The notes below the pieces were generated by a model, which was not told the origin of the DNA, did not search any database, and was given only the letters and a program-made list of their open reading frames with translations. This document shows positions 35,981 through 46,018 of a stretch of DNA of 64,000 nt, piece after piece. Positions within the stretch are counted from its first letter, which is position 1. Every line of letters starts with the position of its first letter. Origin of the DNA: Persicobacter psychrovividus (lineage in GTDB: Bacteria; Bacteroidota; Bacteroidia; Cytophagales; Cyclobacteriaceae); the NCBI RefSeq assembly GCF_036492425.1, contig NZ_AP025292.1:2852001-2916000 (forward strand), in the 5' to 3' direction. The position numbers and the translations under genes are program-made.

Positions 35981-36493
35981 ATGACAGCGTTAGAATTTAG
36001 CTACAATCTTGACAAGTTATCCACTTCGTTAAGACCGTTTGCTATGAGATTGACTAAGGATTCAGAGGCGGCGAATGACCTGTTACAGGAAACTGTGCTA
36101 AAAGCATATACCAATAGGGAGAAGTTTACTGAGGGGACAAATTTGAAAGCGTGGCTTTACACGATCATGAAAAACACTTTCATCACCAATTATCAAAGAA
36201 TGGTGAGAAGGAATACCTTTATTGATACCACAGATAATTTACATTACATTAACTCTTCTGGCAACATTACAGAGAACATGGCGTATTCAAGTTTCGCCAT
36301 GCGGGATATCAAGGAAGCGATTGGCAAATTGGATGAAAATTACCGCTTGCCATTCTTAATGCACTTTCGAGGGTTTAAGTATTATGAAATTGCCGAAAAA
36401 CTGAATATTCCTATTGGAACTGTAAAAAATAGAATACATATTGCTCGTAAGGACCTTAAATCAATGCTTAAAAATTATCAAGGCAAATTATAG
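35981..36493 (+). CDS. ECF-type RNA polymerase sigma factor
   Basis: A 170-residue sigma-70 family protein with region 2 (MRLTKDSEAANDLLQETVLK, then TNLKAWLYTIMKNTFITNY) and region 4 (LDENYRLPFLMHFRGFKYYE, then IPIGTVKNRIHIARK helix-turn-helix). No anti-sigma gene is adjacent. It stands 38 bases upstream of crtI in the same direction, as in other pigmented Bacteroidota and in analogy with carotenoid sigma factors such as CarQ of myxobacteria; it may drive the pigment operon, possibly including itself. Confidence 0.9.
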   Translation: MTALEFSYNLDKLSTSLRPFAMRLTKDSEAANDLLQETVLKAYTNREKFTEGTNLKAWLYTIMKNTFITNYQRMVRRNTFIDTTDNLHYINSSGNITENMAYSSFAMRDIKEAIGKLDENYRLPFLMHFRGFKYYEIAEKLNIPIGTVKNRIHIARKDLKSMLKNYQGKL

Positions 36494-36531
36494 GTCCGAT
36501 ATTAAGTGTCGAGCCATAATCAACCTTATCG

Positions 36532-38019
36532 ATGAACTCTATAAAAAAAAAGGCAGTCGTGATTGGTGCTGGATTCTCCGGAATTTCTGTCGCCAGTTCA
36601 CTTGCACAAAAAGGGTATCAAGTAACTGTTATTGAAAAAAACACACAATTAGGAGGCAGAGCCCGGCAATACCATTGCTCGGGCTTTACTTTTGATATGG
36701 GACCAAGCTGGTACTGGATGCCTGACATTTTTGAAAATTATTTCAAGCAATTTGGAAAGAAGCCATCAGACTATTATGAGCTGGTCAGGCTCGACCCCTC
36801 ATATACGATCGTCTTTGATGAAAAAGAGCACTGGCCCATTCCCGCTTCAACAAAAGAACTCGGTGAATTTTTAGAAAAGTTTGAAAAAGGCGCCGCAAAA
36901 CAACTCGACAAATTCCTTGAGCAGGCCGCCTATAAATACAAAGTGGGAATTAATGATTTTGTGAATCGACCGTCCTTATCGGTGACTGAATTTATTGATT
37001 TCAAAATCTTAAAAGGAGCCTTGAGTCTTGACCTACTGTCGTCACTGGCAAGCCATGTACGGAAATTTTTTAAGCACGAGAAGATTATCAAGTTACTCGA
37101 ATTTCCAGTGCTTTTTCTTGGCGCAACGCCGCAAAATACGCCTGCATTATACAGTCTGATGAATTATGCCGACCTATCATTAGGGACCTGGTACCCACAG
37201 GGGGGCATGTACAAGATTGTTGAGGGGATGGTGAGTTTAGCCGAAGAACTTGGTGTGGAATTTAAAACTGGCGAAACAGTTAGTCATATCGAGGTTAATG
37301 ATGGCAAAGCCCGGGGTGTTACCACGGATCAGGGGCATTACCATGCTGATATAGTTGTTGGTGGTGCGGACTATGAACATATCGAGCAAAAGTTACTTCC
37401 GCCTCAGTACCGATCCTACAGCCGAAAATATTGGGAGAAGAGAACGATGGCTCCTTCAGCGCTGTTATTCTATATCGGTCTTGATAAAAAACTTGAAGGC
37501 ATAAACCACCACATGCTGTTCTTTGATGAGGACTTTAATCAGCACGCTAAGGATATTTACACTGACCCAAAATGGCCCAGCAAGCCATTATTCTATATGA
37601 GTGCGGCATCGGTTACTGATCCTTCCGTTGCACCAGAAGGAAAGGAAAATTTGGTATTACTGATTCCGGTAGCCCCAGGGTTGCAGGATGATGAACAAAC
37701 CCGCACCCATTATTATGACATCATCATGGCGCGCTTAGAACGTCTGATTGGACAATCAGTTAAAAAGCATGTGCTTTTCAAAAAATCATATGCAATTACT
37801 GATTTTGAAAATGACTACAACGCTTTCAGGGGAAATGCTTACGGTTTAGCCAATACCCTGAGCCAGACGGCAATATTGAAACCCAAATGCCGTTCAAAAG
37901 TAGTTGAAAATTTGTATTTTGTTGGACAACTCACTGTACCAGGGCCTGGTGTGCCCCCCTCATTAATTTCAGGGACAGTCGTTGCCAAAGAAATTGAAAA
38001 AGCCTACGCTCCCCATTAA
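36532..38019 (+). CDS. crtI: Phytoene desaturase CrtI
   Basis: FAD-dependent desaturase that converts phytoene to lycopene. The dinucleotide-binding motif GAGFSGISVASSLAQKGYQV opens the protein and the carboxy-terminal FAD region reads LYFVGQLTVPGPGVPPSLIS, the CrtI signature. Length of 495 residues is typical. It is the first biosynthetic gene after the sigma factor and is 8 bases from crtB. A related CrtN/CrtD desaturase role cannot be fully excluded, but pairing with crtB supports CrtI. Confidence 0.93.
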   Translation: MNSIKKKAVVIGAGFSGISVASSLAQKGYQVTVIEKNTQLGGRARQYHCSGFTFDMGPSWYWMPDIFENYFKQFGKKPSDYYELVRLDPSYTIVFDEKEHWPIPASTKELGEFLEKFEKGAAKQLDKFLEQAAYKYKVGINDFVNRPSLSVTEFIDFKILKGALSLDLLSSLASHVRKFFKHEKIIKLLEFPVLFLGATPQNTPALYSLMNYADLSLGTWYPQGGMYKIVEGMVSLAEELGVEFKTGETVSHIEVNDGKARGVTTDQGHYHADIVVGGADYEHIEQKLLPPQYRSYSRKYWEKRTMAPSALLFYIGLDKKLEGINHHMLFFDEDFNQHAKDIYTDPKWPSKPLFYMSAASVTDPSVAPEGKENLVLLIPVAPGLQDDEQTRTHYYDIIMARLERLIGQSVKKHVLFKKSYAITDFENDYNAFRGNAYGLANTLSQTAILKPKCRSKVVENLYFVGQLTVPGPGVPPSLISGTVVAKEIEKAYAPH

Positions 38020-38027
38020 GATACCTC

Positions 38028-38867
38028 ATGATGATGGACCTATTTACCAAAACCACCTTTGATTGTGCCAAGCTGATCACTCAAGCTTACAGCACCTCTT
38101 TTACGCTTGGCATCAAAACCCTTGATAAATCTCTTCATGAGCCTATTTATGCAATTTATGGGTTTGTCAGGTATGCTGATGAAATTGTCGATACTTTTCA
38201 CCAGTGGGATCGTGCCGCTTTGCTCAACCGCTTTGAAAAAGACACCTTTCAGTCCCTTGAAGAGGGCATCAGCCTTAACCCGGTATTGCATGCTTTTCAG
38301 AATGTCGTCAATGCCTACAAAATTGACCACGAGTACATCAAGGCTTTTTTGTACAGCATGAGGATGGACCTTACCGAGACGACTTACGATCAGCAAAAGT
38401 ATGAAACCTATATTTATGGTTCTGCTGAAGTTGTTGGCTTGATGTGCCTGAAAGTTTTCTGTCAGCATTCGAATGCCGACTTCGATCATTTGAAAACCGC
38501 CGCCTGTAAATTGGGCAGTGCTTTTCAAAAAGTGAATTTTCTGCGCGATATGAAAAGTGACCATGAAGAGCGAGGGCGGGTCTATTTCCCAAAGGTTGAT
38601 TATACGCAGTTCAATGACCATATCAAGAAAAGTATAGAGACGGATATACAGTCGGATTTTGACCAGGCTTATGAAGGCATTGTCAATCTTCCTGACAACG
38701 CACGGATGGGAGTTTACCTTGCTTATGTCTATTACCTTCAGCTTTTTGAGAAAATCAAAGGCGCCTCTTTTCAGGCCGTAAAGAGTGAGCGTATCAGGAT
38801 CCCAAACCCTACGAAGCTCTTACTGCTGACTAAAACCTATTTTCAGTTTCGATTAAAAACCATTTGA
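38028..38867 (+). CDS. crtB: Phytoene synthase CrtB
   Basis: Condenses two geranylgeranyl diphosphates into phytoene. The two aspartate-rich motifs are present: YADEIVD (DxxxD, about residues 49-54) and FLRDMKSDHEERGRVYFP, the squalene/phytoene synthase signature. Length of 279 residues is normal. The start gives MMMDLF and lies 8 bases after crtI. After its stop there are 71 bases before the ispH start. Confidence 0.94.
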   Translation: MMMDLFTKTTFDCAKLITQAYSTSFTLGIKTLDKSLHEPIYAIYGFVRYADEIVDTFHQWDRAALLNRFEKDTFQSLEEGISLNPVLHAFQNVVNAYKIDHEYIKAFLYSMRMDLTETTYDQQKYETYIYGSAEVVGLMCLKVFCQHSNADFDHLKTAACKLGSAFQKVNFLRDMKSDHEERGRVYFPKVDYTQFNDHIKKSIETDIQSDFDQAYEGIVNLPDNARMGVYLAYVYYLQLFEKIKGASFQAVKSERIRIPNPTKLLLLTKTYFQFRLKTI

Positions 38868-38938
38868 CCCATGACAAAAGTCTTTCTGAAACGGTTATAT
38901 ATTCAAAAGCGCTATTCCACACACCACACCATTTATCC

Positions 38939-39784
38939 ATGAAAAAGCTACAAGTAGATATCGATCAAAATTCTGGATTTTGCTTCGGCGTCGTTTATGC
39001 GATAGAAATGGCGGAAGAAATCCTTCGGGACGATGGGCAATTATATTGTTTAGGAGATATTGTTCATAACGATGAGGAAGTCGCTCGCCTACAGGCTATG
39101 GGCCTGGAAATCATTAACCATGAGCAGCTTCAGAACATCCGGTCAGCAAAAGTGCTGATTCGCGCCCACGGTGAGCCACCATCGACTTACCGCATGGCAT
39201 TGGAAAATGAGCTGGAGCTTATTGATGCCTCCTGCCCAGTAGTACTGAAACTTCAGAACCGTATAAAAAATGCTTTCGACAAGAAGGAGAAGATTTACAT
39301 TTACGGCAAGCATGGGCATGCTGAAGTATTGGGCTTAATTGGGCAAACGAACAAAGAGGCGGTCGTCTTTCAGTCAATCGAAGAACTGAATATCGAGGAG
39401 CTTCCTCCCCAGATCAGCCTGTACAGCCAAACTACAAAAAGCACCGATTCATTTTATAAAATTCTCGCCACACTCCACGAGCATGGCATCTCTGTTAATG
39501 CTAATGACACCATTTGCCGACAGGTCTCCAACCGAGACAAGGAGCTGAAGAAGTTTGCCGCGCAATATGACCGTATTGTTTTTGTGTCGGGCACGAAATC
39601 ATCGAATGGTAAAGTGCTATACAATATCTGTAAACAGCAAAACGAATCCACTCATTTCGTCTCGCACAAGAGTCAAATTGAGGCAGAATGGTTTTCAGAA
39701 GGGGACAGTGTCGGTATTTGTGGGGCAACATCCACCCCAATGTGGCTTATGGAGGAGGTGCAACAACACATTCAACAACTATAA
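38939..39784 (+). CDS. ispH: 4-hydroxy-3-methylbut-2-enyl diphosphate reductase IspH
   Basis: Last enzyme of the MEP pathway, producing IPP and DMAPP with a [4Fe-4S] cluster. The three cluster cysteines are in FCFG (Cys15), DASCPVV and TICRQVSNR, and the catalytic glutamate region AHGEPP is intact. The ATG at 38939 gives the conserved MKKLQVDIDQNSGFCFG start; the frame is open further upstream to 38864 but overlaps crtB. Being inside the carotenoid operon, it links precursor supply to pigment synthesis. The next gene, crtZ, starts 7 bases later. Confidence 0.94.
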   Translation: MKKLQVDIDQNSGFCFGVVYAIEMAEEILRDDGQLYCLGDIVHNDEEVARLQAMGLEIINHEQLQNIRSAKVLIRAHGEPPSTYRMALENELELIDASCPVVLKLQNRIKNAFDKKEKIYIYGKHGHAEVLGLIGQTNKEAVVFQSIEELNIEELPPQISLYSQTTKSTDSFYKILATLHEHGISVNANDTICRQVSNRDKELKKFAAQYDRIVFVSGTKSSNGKVLYNICKQQNESTHFVSHKSQIEAEWFSEGDSVGICGATSTPMWLMEEVQQHIQQL

Positions 39785-39791
39785 TTTTTTT

Positions 39792-40295
39792 ATGCAGATT
39801 CTTATTAATATTCTGTTGGTCATTGGCGCCTTTCTTTTTATGGAAGGCGTTGCATGGTTCACCCACAAATATGTGATGCACGGTTTTCTATGGAGTTGGC
39901 ATCAGGATCACCACACGGTGCATCAGAAAAATTTTGAGAAGAACGATCTTTTTGCCGTGGTCTTCAGCATTCCTGCCATTGTCATGATTGTGATTGGTTC
40001 GGAGTTCCCTGAGGTCAGATTCCTGTTATATCTCGGAATTGGGATAACCTGCTATGGGGTTTTCTACTCTATTTTCCACGACATCATTGTTCATCGGAGA
40101 ATCAAGTTTAAATATCAGTTTAAATCCCGATACATGAAGCGTATTATGAAGGCGCATTACGTGCATCATGCGGTACATTCCAAAGAGGGTGCGGAAGCTT
40201 TCGGCTTTCTCTATGCGCCAAAAAAATATGAAAAACAGGGCATCACGAAAAAAGAAGTTCATCAGGCTTCCCGAACGGAGGCACATACTTCCTGA
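39792..40295 (+). CDS. crtZ: Beta-carotene hydroxylase CrtZ
   Basis: A 167-residue membrane di-iron hydroxylase of the fatty acid hydroxylase/sterol desaturase superfamily, adding 3-hydroxyl groups to beta-carotene (zeaxanthin). The histidine clusters are HKYVMHG, HQDHH, FHDIIVHRR and HYVHHAVH, with two hydrophobic hairpins between them. The start is the ATG at 39792 directly after ispH; the same frame is open further upstream but overlaps ispH. It ends the operon and is followed by a strong terminator. Confidence 0.9.
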   Translation: MQILINILLVIGAFLFMEGVAWFTHKYVMHGFLWSWHQDHHTVHQKNFEKNDLFAVVFSIPAIVMIVIGSEFPEVRFLLYLGIGITCYGVFYSIFHDIIVHRRIKFKYQFKSRYMKRIMKAHYVHHAVHSKEGAEAFGFLYAPKKYEKQGITKKEVHQASRTEAHTS

Positions 40296-40308
40296 TTGCC
40301 CTAAAATA

Positions 40309-40346
40309 GAAAAAACCTTCAGCTTGAATGCTGAAGGTTTTTTTTT
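40309..40346 (+). terminator. Bidirectional terminator
   Basis: AAAAACCTTCAGC with a 6-base loop and the exact complement, followed by nine T. It lies between the convergent crtZ and atpC genes and can serve both. Confidence 0.92.
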
Positions 40347-40365
40347 ATCTGAAAGTTCGCAAATG

Positions 40366-40620
40366 TTACTCTGCGTCCTCTACAGCTTCTGCTAACACAA
40401 TAATCTTGTTTTCGAGTACTTCTACTACACCACCGTCAACTATGATAATAGATTCTTTATCATTAACGATGTACTTCAATGGACCTTTTGCCAAGGTAGA
40501 GATTAAAGGGGCGTGATTTGAAAGTACTTGAAATGCGCCATTGGTTCCTGGGAAAGTAGCCGCAGATACTTCACCTTCAAAAACCTTACGGTCTGGTGTT
40601 ACGATTTCCAAGTATATCAT
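40366..40620 (-). CDS. atpC: ATP synthase epsilon subunit
   Basis: A short epsilon subunit (84 residues) of the F1 sector, with the beta-sandwich start MIYLEIVTPDRKVFEGEVSA and FQVLSNHAPLISTLAKGPL. The carboxy-terminal helical hairpin of longer epsilon subunits is missing, as in most Bacteroidota. It follows atpD by 64 bases on the same strand. The other F1Fo genes are not in the window, so the atp genes are split, which is usual in this phylum. Confidence 0.93.
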   Translation of the reverse strand: MIYLEIVTPDRKVFEGEVSAATFPGTNGAFQVLSNHAPLISTLAKGPLKYIVNDKESIIIVDGGVVEVLENKIIVLAEAVEDAE

Positions 40621-40684
40621 TACCTGTTGGTTTTATGAAAAGAGCGATACCGAAGCACCGCTCTCTATATATTATCAAAAGTGA

Positions 40685-42232
<1,548 letters not shown>

Positions 42233-42401
42233 TTATATTTCCCAGACCAGATTTTCGGAGAAAGAGGCCTGCAGAAAAATTATTGTAATGCGTAAATGTC
42301 TTGCATCCGTACGGACGTAAGAACGGCTAAATTTACACAAATTTTTATATTTTCTATTCCCGAGGCGAATTTATTCCTTAAAGTGCTTAAAAATAGCACG
42401 T

Positions 42402-43679
42402 TTAAACGGAATTCCTTCCTATAAGCGTGTCTGCTTCTTCGGCATCGAGGAGGTAATCCTTGCCTGGGAGCAAAATTCTGAAGGTCGTTCCATCTTCTGG
42501 GGAGGAGTGTTTGACGAAAATTTTCCCCTGATGGTAATTTTCCACAATTCGCTTAGTGAGTGTCAGTCCAAGTCCCCAGCCCCGCTTTTTGGTAGAGTAG
42601 CCAGGGATGAATATTTTATTGATTTTATCTTTAGGAATACCAGGTCCACTATCTGTAATATCCAATACGACGCCTCCTTCAGGCCCTTCCACTAAATTGA
42701 TGTCAATTTGCCCTTTGGCTTTCATGGCATCTACGGCATTTTTGATCAGGTTTTCAATAACCCAGTTAAATAGTGAGCGGTTGATTGGTGCCATTACAAT
42801 GGCCGAATTGGTTTCCACATTCACCTTTACCTTCGTGGAGATCCGCTTAGAAAGATATTCGACATTGGAACGGATAACTTCGTAGAGGTTTTCTTCCTCG
42901 AGGGTAGGGATGGAGCCGATACTGGAAAACCTGTTGGTAATGGTTTCGAGTCGGTGAGTATCCTTTTCAAGCTCCTCAAGTACTTCGGGATAATTGAAAT
43001 CCTCATCCGCTTTCAGGTATTCGATCCAGGCAACCAAGGACGACAAGGGAGTCCCGAGCTGATGCGCTGTTTCTTTCGCCAGGCCAATCCATACGCGATT
43101 CTGCTCGTTGGTTTTCGAGTTACTGTAAACATAAAAAACCAGGAAGATAAAAAAGGCGATGACCGACAACTGCACAATGGGATAGTAAGTCAGTTGATCA
43201 AGCAAAAAAGAGTTTTTATAGAATACATAATTGTAATCATAAACCTGCCCATTTTCATCCGTGAAAACAATCTGCACAGGATCATGCTCCTCTTTCATTT
43301 CTTGCACCAACTCCCGCAATTTTTTCTGGCGTTCCTTGGGCGAGAGCTTCGGGTCGATATTAATATTTCTGAAATCCAGCGGACGTTCCACCCCGTCTGT
43401 AAGAATCACAGGAATGGAATTATTGGGAACGATGATATTCTGCGTTAAGAACAGCACCTCATCCCGATTGCCAACATTTACCGCGTACTCAATCGTTTTG
43501 GCATACAACTCCACAAGTTGCGCCTCTCTTTCTTTGAGTTTTCTTACGATATGATTGGTATATACTATTGAAGCAATTGTTATCACAATAGCCACTACCA
43601 AAACACCCCACTTCATCCGAGATTTATTTTGATACAAATCCCAACGTTTTGGTTGCTTCTGTACAGAAGACCTTCCCAT
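42402..43679 (-). CDS. Membrane sensor histidine kinase
   Basis: A 425-residue kinase with two membrane helices (about 25-45: WGVLVVAIVITIASIVYTNH; and near 170-190: PIVQLSVIAFFIFLVFYV) enclosing an extracytoplasmic sensor of about 120 residues. The H box is AKETAHQLGTPLSSLVAWIE, and the ATPase domain has NLIKNAVDAM (N box), DSGPGIP (G1) and GWGLGLTLTKRIV (G2). No response regulator is adjacent, so it is an orphan in this window. The start at the ATG 43679 is preferred over the TTG at 43688. The signal is unknown. Confidence 0.9.
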   Translation of the reverse strand: MGRSSVQKQPKRWDLYQNKSRMKWGVLVVAIVITIASIVYTNHIVRKLKEREAQLVELYAKTIEYAVNVGNRDEVLFLTQNIIVPNNSIPVILTDGVERPLDFRNINIDPKLSPKERQKKLRELVQEMKEEHDPVQIVFTDENGQVYDYNYVFYKNSFLLDQLTYYPIVQLSVIAFFIFLVFYVYSNSKTNEQNRVWIGLAKETAHQLGTPLSSLVAWIEYLKADEDFNYPEVLEELEKDTHRLETITNRFSSIGSIPTLEEENLYEVIRSNVEYLSKRISTKVKVNVETNSAIVMAPINRSLFNWVIENLIKNAVDAMKAKGQIDINLVEGPEGGVVLDITDSGPGIPKDKINKIFIPGYSTKKRGWGLGLTLTKRIVENYHQGKIFVKHSSPEDGTTFRILLPGKDYLLDAEEADTLIGRNSV

Positions 43680-43777
43680 AAAATTCAATTTACGTATGCA
43701 CTACGAGGTACTGTGACCTCCCTAAAAAAAGTAAAAAGTACTAAATAGGCAAAAAAGTATATTGTCTGAAAATTATT

Positions 43778-43795
43778 CCCCGACAACCGTCGGGG
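43778..43795 (-). terminator. GC-rich hairpin after sdaAA
   Basis: CCCCGAC, loop AACC, GTCGGGG: a perfect 7-bp stem 24 bases after the sdaAA stop. The following minus-strand sequence (AATAATTTT) is only moderately T-rich, so it may be a terminator or a small extragenic palindrome. Confidence 0.45.
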
Positions 43796-43819
43796 CGAGT
43801 ACAAATCTACACAAAAAAA

Positions 43820-44716
43820 CTATTCATCCGAAAGCATTTCAATATCTTGAATCAAAACGCGCTTCGAGATGGCCATTCCTGTAGCCGTAGCGGCCATTCC
43901 CCCCAGCGCCGTTTCTTTGTATCGGCTTTCCATAGACTGGCCCACCTCATGCATCGCATCCAGGCACTCATCTACAGGAATGATACTGTCCATCCCCGAA
44001 AGGGCGATTTGCGCTGAAGAAAAAGCGATGGCCGACGCACTGGCATTACGCACAACGCAAGGCACCTCTACCAAACCCGCAACAGGGTCGCAAACCAGCC
44101 CAAGCATACACTGAATCGTTATACCCACGGCATTAAAAACCTGGTCAATATCTCCACCCAAAGCATGAACAATTCCTGCGGATGCCATTGCGGCCGCGGA
44201 ACCCGTCTCCGCCTGGCAACCTCCCACAGCGCCGGCAAGAGATGCCTTTTGCTCGATAATCAAGGCCACCCCTGCGGCGATCAACATACTTTCGGCAATC
44301 TGCCCATCAGTCAGCTCATGTTCTTCCTGAAGCGTATAAAACACCCCTGGCAAGATCCCAGAAGCTCCTGCAGTGGGGGCAGCCACCACTCTGCCCATAC
44401 AGGAGTTGACTTCCTTGGCCGCCAGCGCACGGGCAATCAATTTCTGAAAAGCGGGAGAAAGCACACTGAGTTTATTGTTGTACACTTTTTTCGCACCATT
44501 GTTGATCATCTTTGACACCGAGGTCATGTCCTCCGTCAGGCCAGTGTGAATTGCCTGACGCATCACGCTGTAAGCGGCTTCCATTCCCTGCAAAATTTCA
44601 GTTCTTGAGCGCCCCTTCTGTTGCATTTCATAAGCAATAACGGCCTCGAACAATGGCTGTTCCTGCGTTTCGCAATATGCTTTCCACCCCGTAAAATCTT
44701 TGAATAAGAAACTCAT
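43820..44716 (-). CDS. sdaAA: L-serine ammonia-lyase, iron-sulfur type, alpha subunit
   Basis: Deaminates L-serine to pyruvate with an oxygen-sensitive [4Fe-4S] cluster. The cluster cysteines are seen in NSCMGRVVAAPTAGASGILP, VGGCQAETGS and GLVCDPVAGLVEVPCVVRN. Length of 298 residues fits the separate alpha subunit (SdaAA); the beta (ACT-like) subunit is not encoded next to it. The 5' flank carries a hairpin and a palindrome that may be regulatory. It is a single-gene unit, divergent from the unknown membrane protein. Confidence 0.92.
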   Translation of the reverse strand: MSFLFKDFTGWKAYCETQEQPLFEAVIAYEMQQKGRSRTEILQGMEAAYSVMRQAIHTGLTEDMTSVSKMINNGAKKVYNNKLSVLSPAFQKLIARALAAKEVNSCMGRVVAAPTAGASGILPGVFYTLQEEHELTDGQIAESMLIAAGVALIIEQKASLAGAVGGCQAETGSAAAMASAGIVHALGGDIDQVFNAVGITIQCMLGLVCDPVAGLVEVPCVVRNASASAIAFSSAQIALSGMDSIIPVDECLDAMHEVGQSMESRYKETALGGMAATATGMAISKRVLIQDIEMLSDE

Positions 44717-44758
44717 ACTATTCCCTCTGCTGATACTTTATAATACTTAACCATAGGT

Positions 44759-44792
44759 AACCTGATTTCCTGATGCGAAAATCCATCAGGTT
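44759..44792 (-). promoter_or_regulatory. Hairpin in the sdaAA leader
   Basis: AACCTGAT and ATCAGGTT form an 8-bp inverted repeat with an 18-base loop that holds an imperfect second arm pair. It lies 42 bases upstream of the sdaAA start and could act in the leader RNA or as an operator; no known riboswitch class is recognised. Confidence 0.35.
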
Positions 44793-44817
44793 AATTTATC
44801 AATTAATTCACTAACCC

Positions 44818-44833
44818 CACCTATATATAGGTG
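44818..44833. promoter_or_regulatory. 16-bp palindrome between sdaAA and an unknown gene
   Basis: CACCTATATATAGGTG is a perfect palindrome in the divergent gap, about 100 bases from each start codon. It has the look of a dimeric repressor site, but the regulator is unknown. Confidence 0.4.
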
Positions 44834-44929
44834 CAAATATTTGCCATACACACAGGCCTAATGATTATTAGTTGCTGAATATTTAGTATTTTAGACAGAT
44901 CGAAGAATGTGTATTGTTTTTATAAACCT

Positions 44930-45571
44930 ATGAGCTGGAATTTATTCCCATTTTTTATCAGTGGACTTGCTGCCTTTATTGTCGTGATCAGTGAACTCGT
45001 CTTTGGAAAGTATGCCCTGCATGCAGCCCTTATCATCCGTCGGCCACTCATGCCATTTCTTTATGGCGCCTATTATGCGCTACTCGCCATTGGCCTGAGT
45101 TACTTCTTTATTGAAGGCAACTTGCAAATTCATCAGGTGCAAGCCCACCAGCACCCTACCGCAATTGGACTTATTGTTGGGCTCAGTATTCGCGCCATTG
45201 CCCGCCTGAACCTGTATCAGATTAAAGTGGCTGAAAAAACCCTGGCCATTGGCCCGAAGATGCTCAATGACATCTGGGAACAATACTTTTTCAGAAAAAT
45301 TGCCGATGATATCGACGAAGCACTTACCGAGGAGGTCCTGCGACTACAACAGCAGTTGCCACAACTTCCTGATTCAACCATTGATTTAATCATCAGGGAC
45401 AGTTTACCGTCTCATTTCAGCAATGAAAAACGATTGCACTATTGTAAAAAGATTGAGAAGTGCCCTAAAACATTCGATAAACTCCGCTATTTTGCTTTTC
45501 ACTTTGGGCTGCAACGCCTCAAATTAATTCCGCAGTTTATACCGAATCACAGCGCATTAAAAGAACCTTAA
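44930..45571 (+). CDS. Membrane protein of unknown function
   Basis: A 213-residue protein that I do not recognise. It has three likely membrane helices in the first half (FFISGLAAFIVVISELVF; LMPFLYGAYYALLAIGLSYFF; IGLIVGLSIRAIARL) and a cytoplasmic carboxy-terminal half with acidic helices (EQYFFRKIADDIDEALTEEV, LRLQQQLPQL). The ATG at 44930 is preferred over GTG 44909, because the latter adds only a poor YCFYKP leader. No neighbour suggests a role. Confidence 0.6.
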   Translation: MSWNLFPFFISGLAAFIVVISELVFGKYALHAALIIRRPLMPFLYGAYYALLAIGLSYFFIEGNLQIHQVQAHQHPTAIGLIVGLSIRAIARLNLYQIKVAEKTLAIGPKMLNDIWEQYFFRKIADDIDEALTEEVLRLQQQLPQLPDSTIDLIIRDSLPSHFSNEKRLHYCKKIEKCPKTFDKLRYFAFHFGLQRLKLIPQFIPNHSALKEP

Positions 45572-45649
45572 AGCAAAAAGGTGATTTTCCTTTTGCGAAA
45601 AAACGATATTAATTCTATTTTTAAGCAAAACCTTAAACATTCAACGACT

Positions 45650-45781
45650 ATGTTAGACGCACCAATTGCCTCAGGCGCAAATATGTTCATTTGGGGCTTT
45701 GTCTTTATTTTAGGCATCGTTCATGCACTTATCGCCTTAGATGTCATCTCTACAAAAGAAAAAGACGAAGAGCACGCCTAA
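45650..45781 (+). CDS. Small single-helix membrane protein, 43 residues
   Basis: A short frame MLDAPIASGANMFIWGFVFI with a hydrophobic helix through IVHALIALDVI and a charged end STKEKDEEHA. It has its own start context and is followed 25 bases later by a strong terminator, which argues that it is expressed. It could be an accessory subunit of a membrane complex; I have no named family for it. Confidence 0.6.
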   Translation: MLDAPIASGANMFIWGFVFILGIVHALIALDVISTKEKDEEHA

Positions 45782-45805
45782 AACAGGCTCCTCTGCTGAT
45801 AATTT

Positions 45806-45846
45806 TAAAGGTCAGCGGTACTTTATATGGCCGCTGACCTTTTTTA
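45806..45846 (+). terminator. Terminator after the small membrane protein
   Basis: AAAGGTCAGCGG, a 12-base loop and CCGCTGACCTTT, followed by a T run. A related hairpin core (GGTCAG/CTGACC) recurs after the next gene. Confidence 0.9.
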
Positions 45847-46018
45847 TATCATTATCTAAATCTTTAGGTTTTAAGGTTCTACCATTTTTTGTATCTTAAT
45901 GTCCGAAGCGGAAAACAATCATTTTCTGCACTTTATATAATAGGAGCTGGCGAGACAAACACCGTTGCCTGTTCGCTCGTTATCTAAAGAGGTACATCTT
46001 TGTACAAATTACGATATT

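Noticed and set aside
38040-38621. 193-codon frame on the minus strand inside crtB
   Set aside because: It lies entirely antisense to crtB, has no family likeness, and crtB has all its motifs.
42300-42401. Possible small regulatory RNA between atpD and the histidine kinase
   Set aside because: Only a short palindromic CCGTACGG stretch is seen; no promoter or terminator pair supports an RNA gene.
44818-44833. Transposon end or attachment site at the 16-bp palindrome
   Set aside because: No second copy, no integrase and no target duplication are nearby; an operator is more plausible.
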